64,000 nucleotides of DNA from Bradyrhizobium sp. BR 10289 (GCF_019455385.1 NZ_JACOFR010000031.1:1-64000); one strand, 5' to 3'; shown: positions 15,300-25,104, counted from the stretch's first letter. Numbers and translations are program-made. The notes: generated by a model not told the origin, from the letters alone.

Positions 15300-15751
15300 C
15301 AGGCCGCTCCCTCGCGCCGCTTGATCAGGATCGGCGAGGTCATCTCGGCGAGAGTCTGCCCCGCCGCGTTGCGCACGGTGCACTTGAACTTGACGATGCC
15401 GAGTTCGGGGCGGCTCTTCGAGGTACGCGCCTCCAGCACGTCGACATCGAGCGTCAGGTCGTCGCCGGGCCTGAGCGGCGACAGCCAGCGCACCTCGTCG
15501 ACCCCCGGAGATCCCAGCGATGCGGCGCGGGTGATGAAGCCGTCGGCCATCATCCGCATCATCAGCGAGCAGAGGTGCCAGCCCGAGCCGGACAGGCCGC
15601 GCAGCATGCTCTTGCTGGCGGCGTCCTCGTCGAGGTGCATCGGCTGCGGATCGAACTCGGCGGCAAAGGCCAAGATCTCGTCGCGGGTGACGTGGCGCGG
15701 GCCGAATGTTCCGAAACGGCCGGGCGGGAAATCTTCGAAGGTCAGGGTCAT
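15299..15751 (-). CDS. MaoC-like hydratase (upstream gene of a pair)
   Basis: This 150-residue hot-dog-fold protein has FDPQPMHLDEDAA near residue 33, the MaoC pattern in which the His and Asp are kept. LRGLSGSGWHLCSLMMRM follows. It is a paralogue of the downstream product and shares its layout and length. The two genes overlap by one base and form an operon read away from the membrane gene at 15923. Heterodimer formation is a reasonable guess from the pairing. Confidence 0.9.
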   Translation of the reverse strand: MTLTFEDFPPGRFGTFGPRHVTRDEILAFAAEFDPQPMHLDEDAASKSMLRGLSGSGWHLCSLMMRMMADGFITRAASLGSPGVDEVRWLSPLRPGDDLTLDVDVLEARTSKSRPELGIVKFKCTVRNAAGQTLAEMTSPILIKRREGAA

Positions 15752-15922
15752 CTTGGGAAAGCTTGGAGGGAATGACAGATTGTGGCCGCACTTTGCGGCA
15801 ATCTCAACCCGCCGGCCCGCATGGCTCGTGCTACATAGGACGCGGCGGGTTTGGTCTTGAGTCGGGCGAACCGGGGACCGAAGCCCGAATTTGAAGGCTC
15901 GATGTTGCCTTTGGGGAGAGCA

Positions 15923-16219
15923 ATGTTTTCATTCAGCGACCTGTTCCAATGGGACCGCTTCATCACGCCGACCATCATCAAGACCTTCTACTGGCTGGTG
16001 ATCGCGCTGATCTGCCTGTTCGGCCTCTCCGGCATTTTCTCAGGGTTAGCAGCGATGGCGATCAGCCCGTTCGGCGGCTTCCTGGTGCTGCTGTCCTCGA
16101 TCGCGAGCGTCGTCGTTGGAATCGTGTTCTCGCGCATCGTCGCGGAGCTGATCCTGATCGTATTCCGCATCAACGAGCATCTCGGCGCGATCAGGGATCA
16201 AGGCGGCGGGATGCGGTGA
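15923..16219 (+). CDS. DUF4282-like membrane protein, 98 aa
   Basis: The protein begins MFSFSDLFQWDRFITPTIIK, a wording typical of the DUF4282 family, and has two membrane helices (FYWLVIALICLFGLSGIF and GGFLVLLSSIASVVVGIVF). The ATG at 15923 has GGGGAGAG just upstream, which decides against the earlier ATG at 15902. The family's role is unknown. It diverges from the MaoC operon. Confidence 0.85.
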   Translation: MFSFSDLFQWDRFITPTIIKTFYWLVIALICLFGLSGIFSGLAAMAISPFGGFLVLLSSIASVVVGIVFSRIVAELILIVFRINEHLGAIRDQGGGMR

Positions 16220-16228
16220 CGGCTCTCG

Positions 16229-16360
16229 TGTCCCGGACGCGGCGCGGCATGGAATGACGCGACGCAGAGCCGGGACCCATGCGTCGGCAATCAAGACTTC
16301 TGGGCCCCGGCTCTGCAGCGCACCGCTGAAGAAGCGCTGCGCTGCGTCCGGGGCACGAGA
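16229..16360. repeat. Palindromic intergenic repeat, GTCCCGGAC type (copy 1)
   Basis: The ends TCCCGGACGCGGCGC and GCGCTGCGTCCGGGGCAC face each other, and the middle carries CAGAGCCGGGACCC and GGGCCCCGGCTCTG as a second inverted pair. Relatives lie at 39744-39865 and 51182-51303, with partial copies near 29.0, 30.4 and 30.8 kb. It separates the converging DUF4282 and ychF genes. Confidence 0.7.
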
Positions 16361-16366
16361 TGCGCG

Positions 16367-17464
16367 CTAAGTATTAAACCGGAAATGCATCACGTCGCCG
16401 TCGGCGACGACGTATTCCTTGCCTTCGAGGCGCAGCTTGCCGGCATCGCGGGCACCGGCTTCGCCGCCGAGCGCGACGTAATCCTCATACGCGATAGTCT
16501 CGGCGCGGATGAAGCCTTTCTCGAAGTCGGTGTGGATCACACCGGCTGCCGCCGGCGCCTTAGTGCCGCGATGGATGGTCCAGGCGCGCGCTTCCTTTGG
16601 GCCCACCGTGAAATAGGTGATGAGGTCGAGCAGCGTGTAGCCGGCGCGGATCAGGCGATCGAGGCCGGCCTCTTCGAGACCCAGCGTCTCCAGGAAGTCG
16701 GCGCGCTCTTCGCGCGAGATGGTGGCAATCTCGGATTCGATCTTGGCGGAGATGACGACGGCGACGGCGCCTTCCTTGGCGGCCTGGTCCTGCACCGCCT
16801 TGGAGAACGAATTGCCGGTCGCGGCCGAGCCTTCCTCGACGTTGCAAACGTAAAGCACGGGTTTTGACGACAGCAGGCCGAGCATGCCGAAGGCACGCTC
16901 CTCCTCCGCCTTGCGCTCGACCAGGCGCGCGGGCTTGCCTTCGCGCAGCAGCACCAGCGTGCGGTTGACGAGGTCGAGCTGCTCCTTGGCGTCCTTGTCG
17001 TTGCCCTTGGCTTTCTTGGTCAGGTTGTCGACACGCTTCTCGAGGCTGTCGAGATCGGCGAGCATGAGCTCGGTCTCGATGGTCTCGATATCGGCGAGCG
17101 GTGCGATCTTGCCCTCGACATGGGTGATGTCGGAATCCTCGAAGCAGCGCACGACATGCGCGATGGCGTCGACCTCGCGGATGTTGGCCAAAAACTGGTT
17201 GCCGAGGCCTTCACCCTTGGAGGCGCCGCGCACGAGGCCGGCGATGTCGACGAAGGTCAGCCGGGTCGGGATGATCTGGCCGGATTTGGCGATCGCCGCG
17301 AGCTTGTCCAGCCGCGGGTCCGGCACCGCGACCTCACCGACATTCGGCTCGATGGTGCAGAACGGATAGTTCGCGGCCTGCGCCGCGGCCGTCTCGGTCA
17401 GCGCATTGAACAAGGTCGACTTGCCGACATTGGGCAGTCCGACGATTCCGCATTTGAATCCCAC
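16367..17464 (-). CDS. ychF: Ribosome-associated ATPase YchF
   Basis: YchF is an Obg-family P-loop protein that prefers ATP and binds ribosomes, with roles in translation and redox stress. The 365-residue length is normal. NVGKSTLFNALT is the P-loop, followed by DIAGLVRGASKGEGLGNQFL. The usual NKxD specificity motif is replaced by NVEEG, as expected for the ATP-preferring YchF branch. The coiled-coil hairpin and a C-terminal TGS domain follow. It is the third gene of an rplY-pth-ychF run, separated from pth by four bases. Confidence 0.97.
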   Translation of the reverse strand: MGFKCGIVGLPNVGKSTLFNALTETAAAQAANYPFCTIEPNVGEVAVPDPRLDKLAAIAKSGQIIPTRLTFVDIAGLVRGASKGEGLGNQFLANIREVDAIAHVVRCFEDSDITHVEGKIAPLADIETIETELMLADLDSLEKRVDNLTKKAKGNDKDAKEQLDLVNRTLVLLREGKPARLVERKAEEERAFGMLGLLSSKPVLYVCNVEEGSAATGNSFSKAVQDQAAKEGAVAVVISAKIESEIATISREERADFLETLGLEEAGLDRLIRAGYTLLDLITYFTVGPKEARAWTIHRGTKAPAAAGVIHTDFEKGFIRAETIAYEDYVALGGEAGARDAGKLRLEGKEYVVADGDVMHFRFNT

Positions 17465-17468
17465 GAGC

Positions 17469-18074
17469 CTATTCCTTGCCGTTCTCGTCCTTGGTCAAAA
17501 ATCCCTTCGCCTGCATCGCGAGATGCACCCTGTTGGCGAAGGTCGCGTCCGTGCCCTTGGCGACCAGTGCCGCGTGCTCGGCGACCGCATCGCACAGCGT
17601 CGTCACCCAGTCGTTGTCGGCCTTGGCGAAGTCCGACAGCACGTGGCCGTGCACCAGTTCCTTGACGCCGGGATGACCGATCCCGAGCCTGACACGGCGA
17701 TAGTCGTTGCCGATATGCGCCGAGATCGAGCGCAGGCCGTTGTGGCCAGCGATGCCGCCGCCGATCTTCACCCGCACCTTGCCCGGCGGCAGTTCGAGCT
17801 CGTCGTGGAACACGGTGACGTCACCCGGCGCGATCTTGAAGAAGCTTGCGGCTTCCTGCACCGCGCGTCCGGAGTCGTTCATATAGGTCGTGGGCTTGAG
17901 CAGGATGACGCGCTCAGGTCCGAGCGTACCTTCCGAGGTCTCGCCCTGAAAGCGACGGCGCCACGGCGAAAAGCTGTGGCGCCGCGCGATTTCGTCGACG
18001 GCCATGAAGCCGATATTGTGCCGGTTACGTGCGTATTTCGCGCCGGGATTGCCGAGCCCAACAAAAAGTCGCAT
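17469..18074 (-). CDS. pth: Peptidyl-tRNA hydrolase
   Basis: Pth releases peptides from peptidyl-tRNAs that drop off ribosomes. The N-terminal signature LFVGLGNPGAKYARNRHNIG includes the catalytic His of NRHN. The downstream FHDELELPPGKVRVKIGGG and GHNGLRS blocks are typical. At 201 residues it is normal, with a slightly extended, basic C-terminus (LTKDENGKE). It lies 58 bases after rplY and four bases before ychF on the same strand, a well-known alphaproteobacterial arrangement. Confidence 0.97.
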   Translation of the reverse strand: MRLFVGLGNPGAKYARNRHNIGFMAVDEIARRHSFSPWRRRFQGETSEGTLGPERVILLKPTTYMNDSGRAVQEAASFFKIAPGDVTVFHDELELPPGKVRVKIGGGIAGHNGLRSISAHIGNDYRRVRLGIGHPGVKELVHGHVLSDFAKADNDWVTTLCDAVAEHAALVAKGTDATFANRVHLAMQAKGFLTKDENGKE

Positions 18075-18132
18075 GACGCGGCGCGCCCCTCGCTCGGCGC
18101 GCGATCAAAGACCGCGCGCCAGCTTTGAGAGA

Positions 18133-18849
18133 TTACTTCTTCTTGTCGCCGCCGGCAGGAGCCTTGGCAGCAGCAGCCGGTGCAGCAGCGCCTGCAGCCG
18201 GAGCCGCAGCGCCTGCCGCCGGAGCAGCCGCAGCAGCACCCGGAGCCGCCGCAGCAGCCGCAGCCTTCTGCTCTTCGGCGTAGCCGGACGGCGGCACGAT
18301 GGTGACGAGGGTCGCGTCCTCGCGGGTCAGCGCCTTCACGCCGGCCGGCAGCTTGACGTCCGACAGATGCAGCGAGTGACCGATTTCGAGCGTGCCGACG
18401 TCAGCCTCGATGTACTGCGGAATGCTCTCGACACCGCATTCGAGCTCGATGGCGTGCGCGACGATGTTGACGGTGCCGCCGCGCTTCACGCCCGGGGAGG
18501 ATTCCGACTTCACGACATGCAAGGGAACGCTGATGCGGATGGTGGCGCCTTCGCCGAGCCGCATGAAGTCCACGTGGATCGGGAAATCCCTGACCGGATC
18601 GAGGTGATAGTCGCGCGGAATCACGCGGTGCTTCTTGCCCTCGAGATCGATGTCCACCAGCGTGGTCAGGAACCGGCCGGCGAGGATGCGCTGGCGCAGT
18701 TCGCGATCTTCGATCGAGATCGTGACGGGGGGCTGGTTGTTGCCATAGATCACTCCGGGCACGCGCCCGGCGCGACGCTCAGCCCGGGCGGCCCCCTTGC
18801 CGCTCTTCGGACGTGCGGTCGCCTTCAATTCCTTGACGGTCGTCGCCAT
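18133..18849 (-). CDS. rplY: 50S ribosomal protein L25/general stress protein Ctc
   Basis: L25 binds 5S rRNA in the large subunit. This is the long CTC form: an N-terminal L25 domain (residues 1-95, with RVPGVIYGNNQPPVTISIED), then a TL5-type beta domain. A C-terminal tail of about 50 residues is almost only Ala, Pro and Gly and ends GGDKKK. The tail is encoded by imperfect GCAGCC-rich repeats and may vary in length among strains. It leads the rplY-pth-ychF set. Confidence 0.96.
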   Translation of the reverse strand: MATTVKELKATARPKSGKGAARAERRAGRVPGVIYGNNQPPVTISIEDRELRQRILAGRFLTTLVDIDLEGKKHRVIPRDYHLDPVRDFPIHVDFMRLGEGATIRISVPLHVVKSESSPGVKRGGTVNIVAHAIELECGVESIPQYIEADVGTLEIGHSLHLSDVKLPAGVKALTREDATLVTIVPPSGYAEEQKAAAAAAAPGAAAAAPAAGAAAPAAGAAAPAAAAKAPAGGDKKK

Positions 18850-19006
18850 AGTCTAAGTCCTTGTTTTTGCAAAAGTTAATGGGCCGCAGCGCGGCCCATG
18901 GCATAGCTCGCAGCAAGCCTCCAGGGGTGCGGGGGCCGCGAACGTGGCGGGCTTTTACCCGGAAGATGCGGAAATGACAAGGAGAATGGGCTGGCGGTAG
19001 GTACCG

Positions 19007-19095
19007 GTAGCCCGGATGGAGCGGAGCGCAATCCGGAGTTTGTTCCGCAGGCCTAGCTCCCCGGATTTCGCTTCGCTCCATCCGGGCTACGGGAC
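19007..19095. repeat. Inverted repeat built on GTAGCCCGGATGGAGCG
   Basis: The ends GTAGCCCGGATGGAGCGGAG and CGCTCCATCCGGGCTAC are reverse complements, with CAATCCGG and CCGGATTT as an inner pair. It lies between the rplY start region and the 3' end of ubiK, so it is probably in the ubiK transcript's tail. It is distinct from the other repeat families in this window. Confidence 0.65.
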
Positions 19096-19101
19096 CCGTG
19101 T

Positions 19102-19353
19102 CTATCCCCCGAGCTTGGCCTCCAGCGCCGCAATCCGCGCTTTCAGGGCCTCGTTCTCCTCGCGCGCCAGGCGGGCCATGTCCTTGACCGCCTCGAATTC
19201 CTCGCGCTTGACGAGGTCCATGTCGCGCAGGAATTTCTCGGCCTGGTTGCGCATCACGGTATCGAACTCGCGCTTGACGCCCTGGGCGGCGCCGGCGGCG
19301 TCGTTCATCAGGCGGCCGATCTCGTCGAAAAACCGGTTGTTGGTCTGGGTCAT
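19102..19353 (-). CDS. ubiK: UbiK-like (BMFP domain) ubiquinone biosynthesis accessory factor
   Basis: This 83-residue protein has the BMFP layout: an N-terminal amphipathic helix (NNRFFDEIGRLMNDAAG), then a C-terminal coiled coil rich in E, R and L (REENEALKARIAALEAKL). In Escherichia coli UbiK binds membranes and the Ubi complex and helps ubiquinone synthesis. The ATG at 19353 has AGGAGA six bases upstream, and that site lies in the last unit of a 12-base tandem repeat. Confidence 0.85.
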   Translation of the reverse strand: MTQTNNRFFDEIGRLMNDAAGAAQGVKREFDTVMRNQAEKFLRDMDLVKREEFEAVKDMARLAREENEALKARIAALEAKLGG

Positions 19354-19362
19354 GTCGGTCTC

Positions 19363-19422
19363 CTGATCGGTCTCTTGATCGTTCTCTTGATCGTTCTCTT
19401 GATCGTTCTCTTGATCGTTCTC
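19363..19422. repeat. 12-base tandem repeat upstream of ubiK
   Basis: Four perfect copies of TTGATCGTTCTC plus one diverged copy (CTGATCGGTCTC) are joined head to tail. Read in the direction of ubiK each unit is GAGAACGATCAA, so every unit carries a purine-rich Shine-Dalgarno-like block, and the last one provides the likely ribosome site of ubiK. Confidence 0.9.
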
Positions 19423-19581
19423 TTGGCGGCCTCAGCATAAACTTTGCGCGAACACGCGAAAAGACAATGGCAATCCGCACCCGATGGTTCAAGGGTGAAG
19501 CGGCGGTATCCTTGTCATGAACCGGTTTCCTTGCAATCGTATTCAACGTCCCGGCCTAACAAGAATCAGAAAGAGCACGAG

Positions 19582-20313
19582 ATGATCGACCAGCAGATCG
19601 CGATCCCGACCAAGGACGGCCACACCGCAACCTTCATCACCCATCCCGAACGCGGCGGGCCGTTTCCGGTCATCCTGTTCTACATGGATGCGCCGGCGAT
19701 CCGCGAAGAGCTGCGCGACATGGCGCGGCGCCTTGCGACCTCGGGCTATTACGTGATGCTGCCGAACCTCTACTACCGCTCCGGCGTGATGGAGCTCGGC
19801 GCGCTGCCGGCCGATCCGAATGCACCCGAACGCAAGCGCATGTTCGCGCTGATGGCCTCGATCAACATTCCCATGGTCATGGACGATACCAGGGCACTGC
19901 TCACCTATGCCGAGGGCCAGCCGGCTGCGAACACGAAAATCGTCGGCACCGTTGGCTACTGCATGAGCGGCCGCTACGCCGTCAACGCAGCCACCCATTT
20001 TGCCGATCGCGTCAAGGCGGCCGCGTCGATCTACGGCACGCATCTGGCAACCGACGAAGACAACAGCCCGCATCTCGCCGCCGGCAAGACCAGGGCCGAG
20101 CTCTATTTCGCCTGCGCCGAGACCGACATCTATGCCCCGGCCGAAATCATCGAGAAGGTCAAGCAGGGCATGAGCGGCGCGAAAGCCGAGGTCGAGATCT
20201 ATCCCGGCACGCATCACGGTTTTGCGTTTCCCAAGCGCCCGGTCTACGACCGCGACGCCGCCGAACGGCACTGGGAGCGTCTGCTGGCGCTCTATCGCCG
20301 CAATCTCGTCTAG
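19582..20313 (+). CDS. Dienelactone-hydrolase-family alpha/beta hydrolase
   Basis: This 243-residue alpha/beta hydrolase of the dienelactone hydrolase family has a cysteine nucleophile elbow in GTVGYCMSGRYAV near residue 123. Near the end HHGFAFPKRP supplies the catalytic histidine. It has no signal peptide and so is cytosolic. Substrates range from dienelactones to esters; which one cannot be told. I start at the ATG at 19582 (MIDQQIAIPTKDGHTATF), where homology-like sequence begins; the open frame runs further upstream without a likely start. lgt follows after 14 bases, so the two may be cotranscribed. Confidence 0.88.
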   Translation: MIDQQIAIPTKDGHTATFITHPERGGPFPVILFYMDAPAIREELRDMARRLATSGYYVMLPNLYYRSGVMELGALPADPNAPERKRMFALMASINIPMVMDDTRALLTYAEGQPAANTKIVGTVGYCMSGRYAVNAATHFADRVKAAASIYGTHLATDEDNSPHLAAGKTRAELYFACAETDIYAPAEIIEKVKQGMSGAKAEVEIYPGTHHGFAFPKRPVYDRDAAERHWERLLALYRRNLV

Positions 20314-20327
20314 ACGTAGAAGGCCTG

Positions 20328-21173
20328 ATGCTTCCTCTGCTGATCGACTTCCCCAAGTTCAAGCCCATTGCCCTCGAGATCGGCCCCTTCGCGATCCGCT
20401 GGTATGCGCTCGCCTATATCAGCGGCATCGTGTTCGGCTGGCTCTATGCGCGCTCGTTGCTGAAGAAAGAGCGCCTGTGGGGCGGGCCGGCGCCGATGTC
20501 GCTGGTGCAGATCGACGATTTCATCCTTTGGGTCACGCTCGGCATCATCCTCGGCGGCCGCACCGGCTATGTGCTGTTCTACAATTTGCCGTTCTTCATC
20601 CAGAACCCGGCGGCGATCTTCAAATTGTGGGAGGGCGGCATGTCCTTCCATGGGGGCTTCCTCGGCTGCGTCGTCGCGGTGATGTGGTTCGCCTGGCGCA
20701 GCCGCATCCCGATCCTGTCGCTGGGCGACATCACCACCGCCGTCGCACCGGTCGGGCTGCTGCTCGGGCGCATTGCCAATTTCATCAACGGCGAATTGTG
20801 GGGCCGCGCCACCGACCCCGAGCTGCCCTGGGCGATGATCTTCCCCAATGACCCGACCCAGCTGCCGCGCCATCCGAGCCAGCTCTACGAAGCCGGCATG
20901 GAAGGCATTTTGCTGTTCACCGTGCTCGCGATCATGATCCGCTTCGGGGCGCTGAAGCGGCCCGGCATGATCCTTGGCAGCTTCATCCTGATCTATGGCC
21001 TGACCCGGATCGCCGGCGAGCATTTCCGCGAGCCGGACGCCCAGCTCGGCTTCCTCTGGGGCGGGTTAACCATGGGCATGCTGTTGTCGATCCCGATGCT
21101 TATTGTAGGCCTCATACTTATTGTATTGGCAGTGCGGCGCGGGGCGCCGAAGCCGATCGAGGCCGTCAGTTAA
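20328..21173 (+). CDS. lgt: Prolipoprotein diacylglyceryl transferase
   Basis: Lgt moves a diacylglyceryl group from phosphatidylglycerol to the lipobox cysteine of prolipoproteins in the inner membrane, the first step of lipoprotein maturation. About seven membrane segments are visible. Key blocks are ARSLLKKERLWG, GGRTGYVLFYN, MSFHGGFLG with the essential histidine, and RIANFINGELWGR. The length of 281 residues is normal. lspA, which acts next, lies at 56.1 kb. It heads a plus-strand run with the MidA-like gene and pgeF. Confidence 0.97.
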   Translation: MLPLLIDFPKFKPIALEIGPFAIRWYALAYISGIVFGWLYARSLLKKERLWGGPAPMSLVQIDDFILWVTLGIILGGRTGYVLFYNLPFFIQNPAAIFKLWEGGMSFHGGFLGCVVAVMWFAWRSRIPILSLGDITTAVAPVGLLLGRIANFINGELWGRATDPELPWAMIFPNDPTQLPRHPSQLYEAGMEGILLFTVLAIMIRFGALKRPGMILGSFILIYGLTRIAGEHFREPDAQLGFLWGGLTMGMLLSIPMLIVGLILIVLAVRRGAPKPIEAVS

Positions 21174-21194
21174 TTCATTTCGAGAAAGCACGCC

Positions 21195-22310
21195 GTGACC
21201 GACCAGCCGCTACTCGACGAGATCAAGGCGCTGATCAAATCCTCAGGTCCCATGCCGGTCTGGCGGTACATGGAACTGTGCCTGATGCATCCGCGCTTTG
21301 GCTACTACATCTCGCGCGATCCGCTCGGGCGTGAAGGCGACTTCACCACGTCGCCCGAGGTCAGCCAGATGTTCGGCGAGCTCCTGGGCCTGTGGACCGC
21401 CTCGGTGTGGAAGCAGATGGGCTCGCCGCAGTTTTTGCGGCTGATCGAGCTCGGCCCCGGCCGCGGCACCATGATGGCGGATGCGCTGCGTGCACTCCGC
21501 GTGCTGCCACCGCTTTACCAGGCGCTGAGCATCCATCTGGTCGAGGTCAACCCGGTGCTGCGCGAGCGGCAGAGCGCGACGCTGTCGGGCGTGCGCAACA
21601 TCGCCTGGCACGACAGCATCGACGACGTGCCCGAGGGACCGAGCATTATCCTTGCCAACGAATATTTCGACGTGCTGCCGATCCACCAGATGGTGAAGCT
21701 TGAAAACGGCTGGCATGAGCGCGTGATCGAGATCGATCCCAACGGCAAGCTTCAGTTCGGCACAGCCGCCGAACCGACGCCGCGCTTCGACGTGCTGCTG
21801 CCGCCCCTGGTGCGCGCCGCACCCGTCGGCGCGGTGTTCGAATGGCGCCCCGACGGCGAGATCATGAAGCTTGCGAGGCGCGTGCGCGACCAGGACGGCG
21901 CGGCATTGATCATCGACTACGGACATCTGCGCAGCGATGCCGGCGACACCTTCCAGGCGATCGCGCGTCACACCTTCACCGATCCCCTGAAGGCGCCGGG
22001 CCAGGCCGATGTCACCGCTCATGTCGACTTCCAGGCGCTCGCGCGGGCCGCCGAAGATGTCGGCGCCCGGGTGCACGGACCGGTCACGCAAGGCGATTTC
22101 CTCAAGCGCGTCGGCATCGATACGCGTGCCGCCGCGCTGATGGCGAAGGCGACGCCTGAAGTCGCCACCGACATTTCCGTGGCGCTGAAGCGGCTGACCG
22201 ATACGGGGCGCGGCGGCATGGGATCGATGTTCAAGGTGCTCGGCATCTCCGAGCCGCGGCTGACAGGCATTGCAGGCCTCAGCGATCTCGAACGGGCCGG
22301 AGGCAATTGA
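21195..22310 (+). CDS. MidA/NDUFAF7-like class I SAM-dependent methyltransferase
   Basis: This 371-residue protein is of the MidA/NDUFAF7 family. Human NDUFAF7 methylates an arginine of a complex I subunit during assembly. GELLGLWTASVW and LIELGPGRGTMMADALRAL form the SAM-binding region, and ANEYFDVLPIHQMVK is the family's conserved block. A role in respiratory complex I assembly is inferred from the family. Its stop overlaps the pgeF start by one base, so the two are translationally linked. Confidence 0.9.
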   Translation: MTDQPLLDEIKALIKSSGPMPVWRYMELCLMHPRFGYYISRDPLGREGDFTTSPEVSQMFGELLGLWTASVWKQMGSPQFLRLIELGPGRGTMMADALRALRVLPPLYQALSIHLVEVNPVLRERQSATLSGVRNIAWHDSIDDVPEGPSIILANEYFDVLPIHQMVKLENGWHERVIEIDPNGKLQFGTAAEPTPRFDVLLPPLVRAAPVGAVFEWRPDGEIMKLARRVRDQDGAALIIDYGHLRSDAGDTFQAIARHTFTDPLKAPGQADVTAHVDFQALARAAEDVGARVHGPVTQGDFLKRVGIDTRAAALMAKATPEVATDISVALKRLTDTGRGGMGSMFKVLGISEPRLTGIAGLSDLERAGGN

Positions 22311-23077
22311 TGACACTCACCTCGTCGCTGCTGTCGGCGGTGCCCGGCCTGCGCCATGCCTTCTTCACCCGTGAAGGCGGCGTCTCCAATGGCATCTATG
22401 CCGCGCTGAACGGCGGGCTCGGCTCCAACGACGATCAGTCCCACGTCACGGAGAACCGCCGCCGCATGGCCGAGCATGTCGGCGTTGCGCCGGAGCGCTT
22501 CCTCAGCCTGCACCAGATCCATTCGCCCGACGTGCTCGTTGCCGAGACACCGTGGCCAAGCGCACCGCGGCCGAAGGGTGATGCACTGGTGACGAAGACG
22601 CCCGGCATCGCGCTCGGCGTCTCCGCCGCCGATTGCGGCCCGGTGCTGTTCGTCGATCCCACTGCGCGCGTGATCGGCGGTGCGCATGCCGGCTGGAAGG
22701 GCGCGCTGACCGGCGTGCTGGAATCCACCATCTCTGCGATGGAAAAGCTCGGCGCCACGCGCAGCGGCATCATCGCTGCGATCGGCCCCTTGATCCGGCA
22801 GGACAGCTACGAGGTCGGCAACGAGTTCGTGGTGCGCTTCATCGAGGCGGATGCGGACAACGCCATGTTCTTCATCCCGTCGGTGCGCGAGGGTCACGCG
22901 ATGTTCGATCTCGCCGGCTTCATCCGCAAGCGGCTGGAGGCCGCCGGCATTTTGATGATCGACGACCTCGGCCTCGATACCTACGCCGACGAACGCTTCT
23001 TCAGCTATCGCCGCTCGGTGCACCGCAAGGAGCCGGACTACGGCCGGCACGTTCACGCGATCGCGCTCGAAGCGTGA
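22310..23077 (+). CDS. pgeF: PgeF-like multicopper polyphenol oxidase/purine nucleoside phosphorylase
   Basis: This is a YfiH/PgeF-family protein of 255 residues. Members act as purine nucleosidases or peptidoglycan editing factors and bind metal through His and Cys. The signature ADCGPVLFVDP and the HAGWKGALTGVL block are present, as is LHQIHSPDVLV near the start. The ATG at 22310 overlaps the TGA of the methyltransferase by one base, with GGAGG six bases before; the TTG three bases earlier is not needed. The order MidA-like then pgeF after lgt is common in alphaproteobacteria. Confidence 0.93.
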   Translation: MTLTSSLLSAVPGLRHAFFTREGGVSNGIYAALNGGLGSNDDQSHVTENRRRMAEHVGVAPERFLSLHQIHSPDVLVAETPWPSAPRPKGDALVTKTPGIALGVSAADCGPVLFVDPTARVIGGAHAGWKGALTGVLESTISAMEKLGATRSGIIAAIGPLIRQDSYEVGNEFVVRFIEADADNAMFFIPSVREGHAMFDLAGFIRKRLEAAGILMIDDLGLDTYADERFFSYRRSVHRKEPDYGRHVHAIALEA

Positions 23078-23196
23078 ACACACAGGCAACGTCGTTTCAT
23101 TCCAGAGCGATGCACAAATATCGCGCCCGCAATGCCTCGGATCTGTGTCGTGCCTGCCCTAGACCTTAATCGATTTTAACGATATCGCTGCCCTCA

Positions 23197-23805
23197 ATGA
23201 GGGAAGCGTCATCCATCTTGCGCCGCGCGGGTTCGCGCGTGCTGGCGGTCATGCTGCTGGCGGCGGCGGCCGCGCTTGGCGGCTGCGCCGGCGGCGGCAG
23301 TGCCGCCAACTCTTACGCGATGGCGCCGAGCGCCGGCTCCGGGGCGACGGTCGCCTTCGAATCGATCGACGGCCCGCCGCCACAGGTGTTCGACCGCATG
23401 GTCGGCGTGCTCGACAGCGAATCCAAGCTGCGCAGCCTGTCCGTGGTCTCCCGCGAGGGCTCGGCTGCCTATCGCGTGCGCAGCTACCTCTCCGCCCAGG
23501 TGGTGCGCGGCAAGACCGTGATCGCCTGGGTCTGGGACGTCTATGACGCCAACCAGCAGCGGGCGCTGCGCCTGTCCGGCGAGGAACCGACCTCGGCCAA
23601 GGGCGGCCGCGATCCCTGGTCTGCCGCCGACGACCTCGTGCTGCGGAAGATCGCCCAGGCCGGATTCAGCGGACTTTCCAACATGATCAACGGCACACCG
23701 GATGCTCCGAGCGCCGTTCCGGGCCTGCGGGGACCGGCGGTGGCAAGCATGATTCCGGAGGCGGCGGATATGCCGGCCTCCGCGCTCGGCTATGCCGAGC
23801 GCTAA
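23197..23805 (+). CDS. Putative lipoprotein, 202 aa
   Basis: A signal sequence of about 28 residues ends in ALGGC, a lipobox-like motif, so the mature protein should be lipid-anchored at Cys30 or so. The mature part holds a conserved-looking VAFESIDGPPPQVFDRMV block and VIAWVWDVYDANQQRALRL, and ends in an alanine/proline-rich tail. No catalytic motif was seen and the role is unknown. The frame, codon use and signal support a real gene. It lies between pgeF and prs. Confidence 0.82.
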   Translation: MREASSILRRAGSRVLAVMLLAAAAALGGCAGGGSAANSYAMAPSAGSGATVAFESIDGPPPQVFDRMVGVLDSESKLRSLSVVSREGSAAYRVRSYLSAQVVRGKTVIAWVWDVYDANQQRALRLSGEEPTSAKGGRDPWSAADDLVLRKIAQAGFSGLSNMINGTPDAPSAVPGLRGPAVASMIPEAADMPASALGYAER

Positions 23806-23999
23806 CCCCCGCTAAACCACGGGCTCAACTTGCGGCCAAGCCGTTGGCCAGACTCAGGATTTTCAGAGGGAAAACGTAGCATCCCGGGTTGCCATCGCAC
23901 GCCCCGGCCTGATATTTCCTCGCCCGTCGTAACCGTGCTGCCTGTGGGTATTCTCTGATGTTGAACGTCGTATCCAGCAAAGCGCGGGAGGAAGCGTCC

Positions 24000-24953
<954 letters not shown>

Positions 24954-24965
24954 TTTTCTTCTTCG

Positions 24966-24990
24966 CCTCTCCCCGCTTGCGGGGCGAGGG
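24966..24990. repeat. Short hairpin repeat, CCCCGC type (copy 5)
   Basis: A hairpin (CCTCTCCCCGC TTGCGGGGCGAGG) starts 13 bases after the prs stop and follows a TTTTCTTCTTC stretch. It could serve as the transcript end of prs. It matches the arms of the larger repeat family. Confidence 0.6.
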
Positions 24991-25104
24991 AGTGCGAGCG
25001 TCTCCCGTTCCTCACGACGCGTGACAGCAGCCTCAGCCCCATGGGTTGTTGCTGGCCACCGCCCATGACATCATCGTGACACCGAGTCACTTCCTGGGTC
25101 CCTG

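Noticed and set aside
19363..19422. Tandem repeat as a CRISPR or phage attachment site
   Set aside because: Units are 12 bases and directly joined, with no spacers, integrase or tRNA gene.
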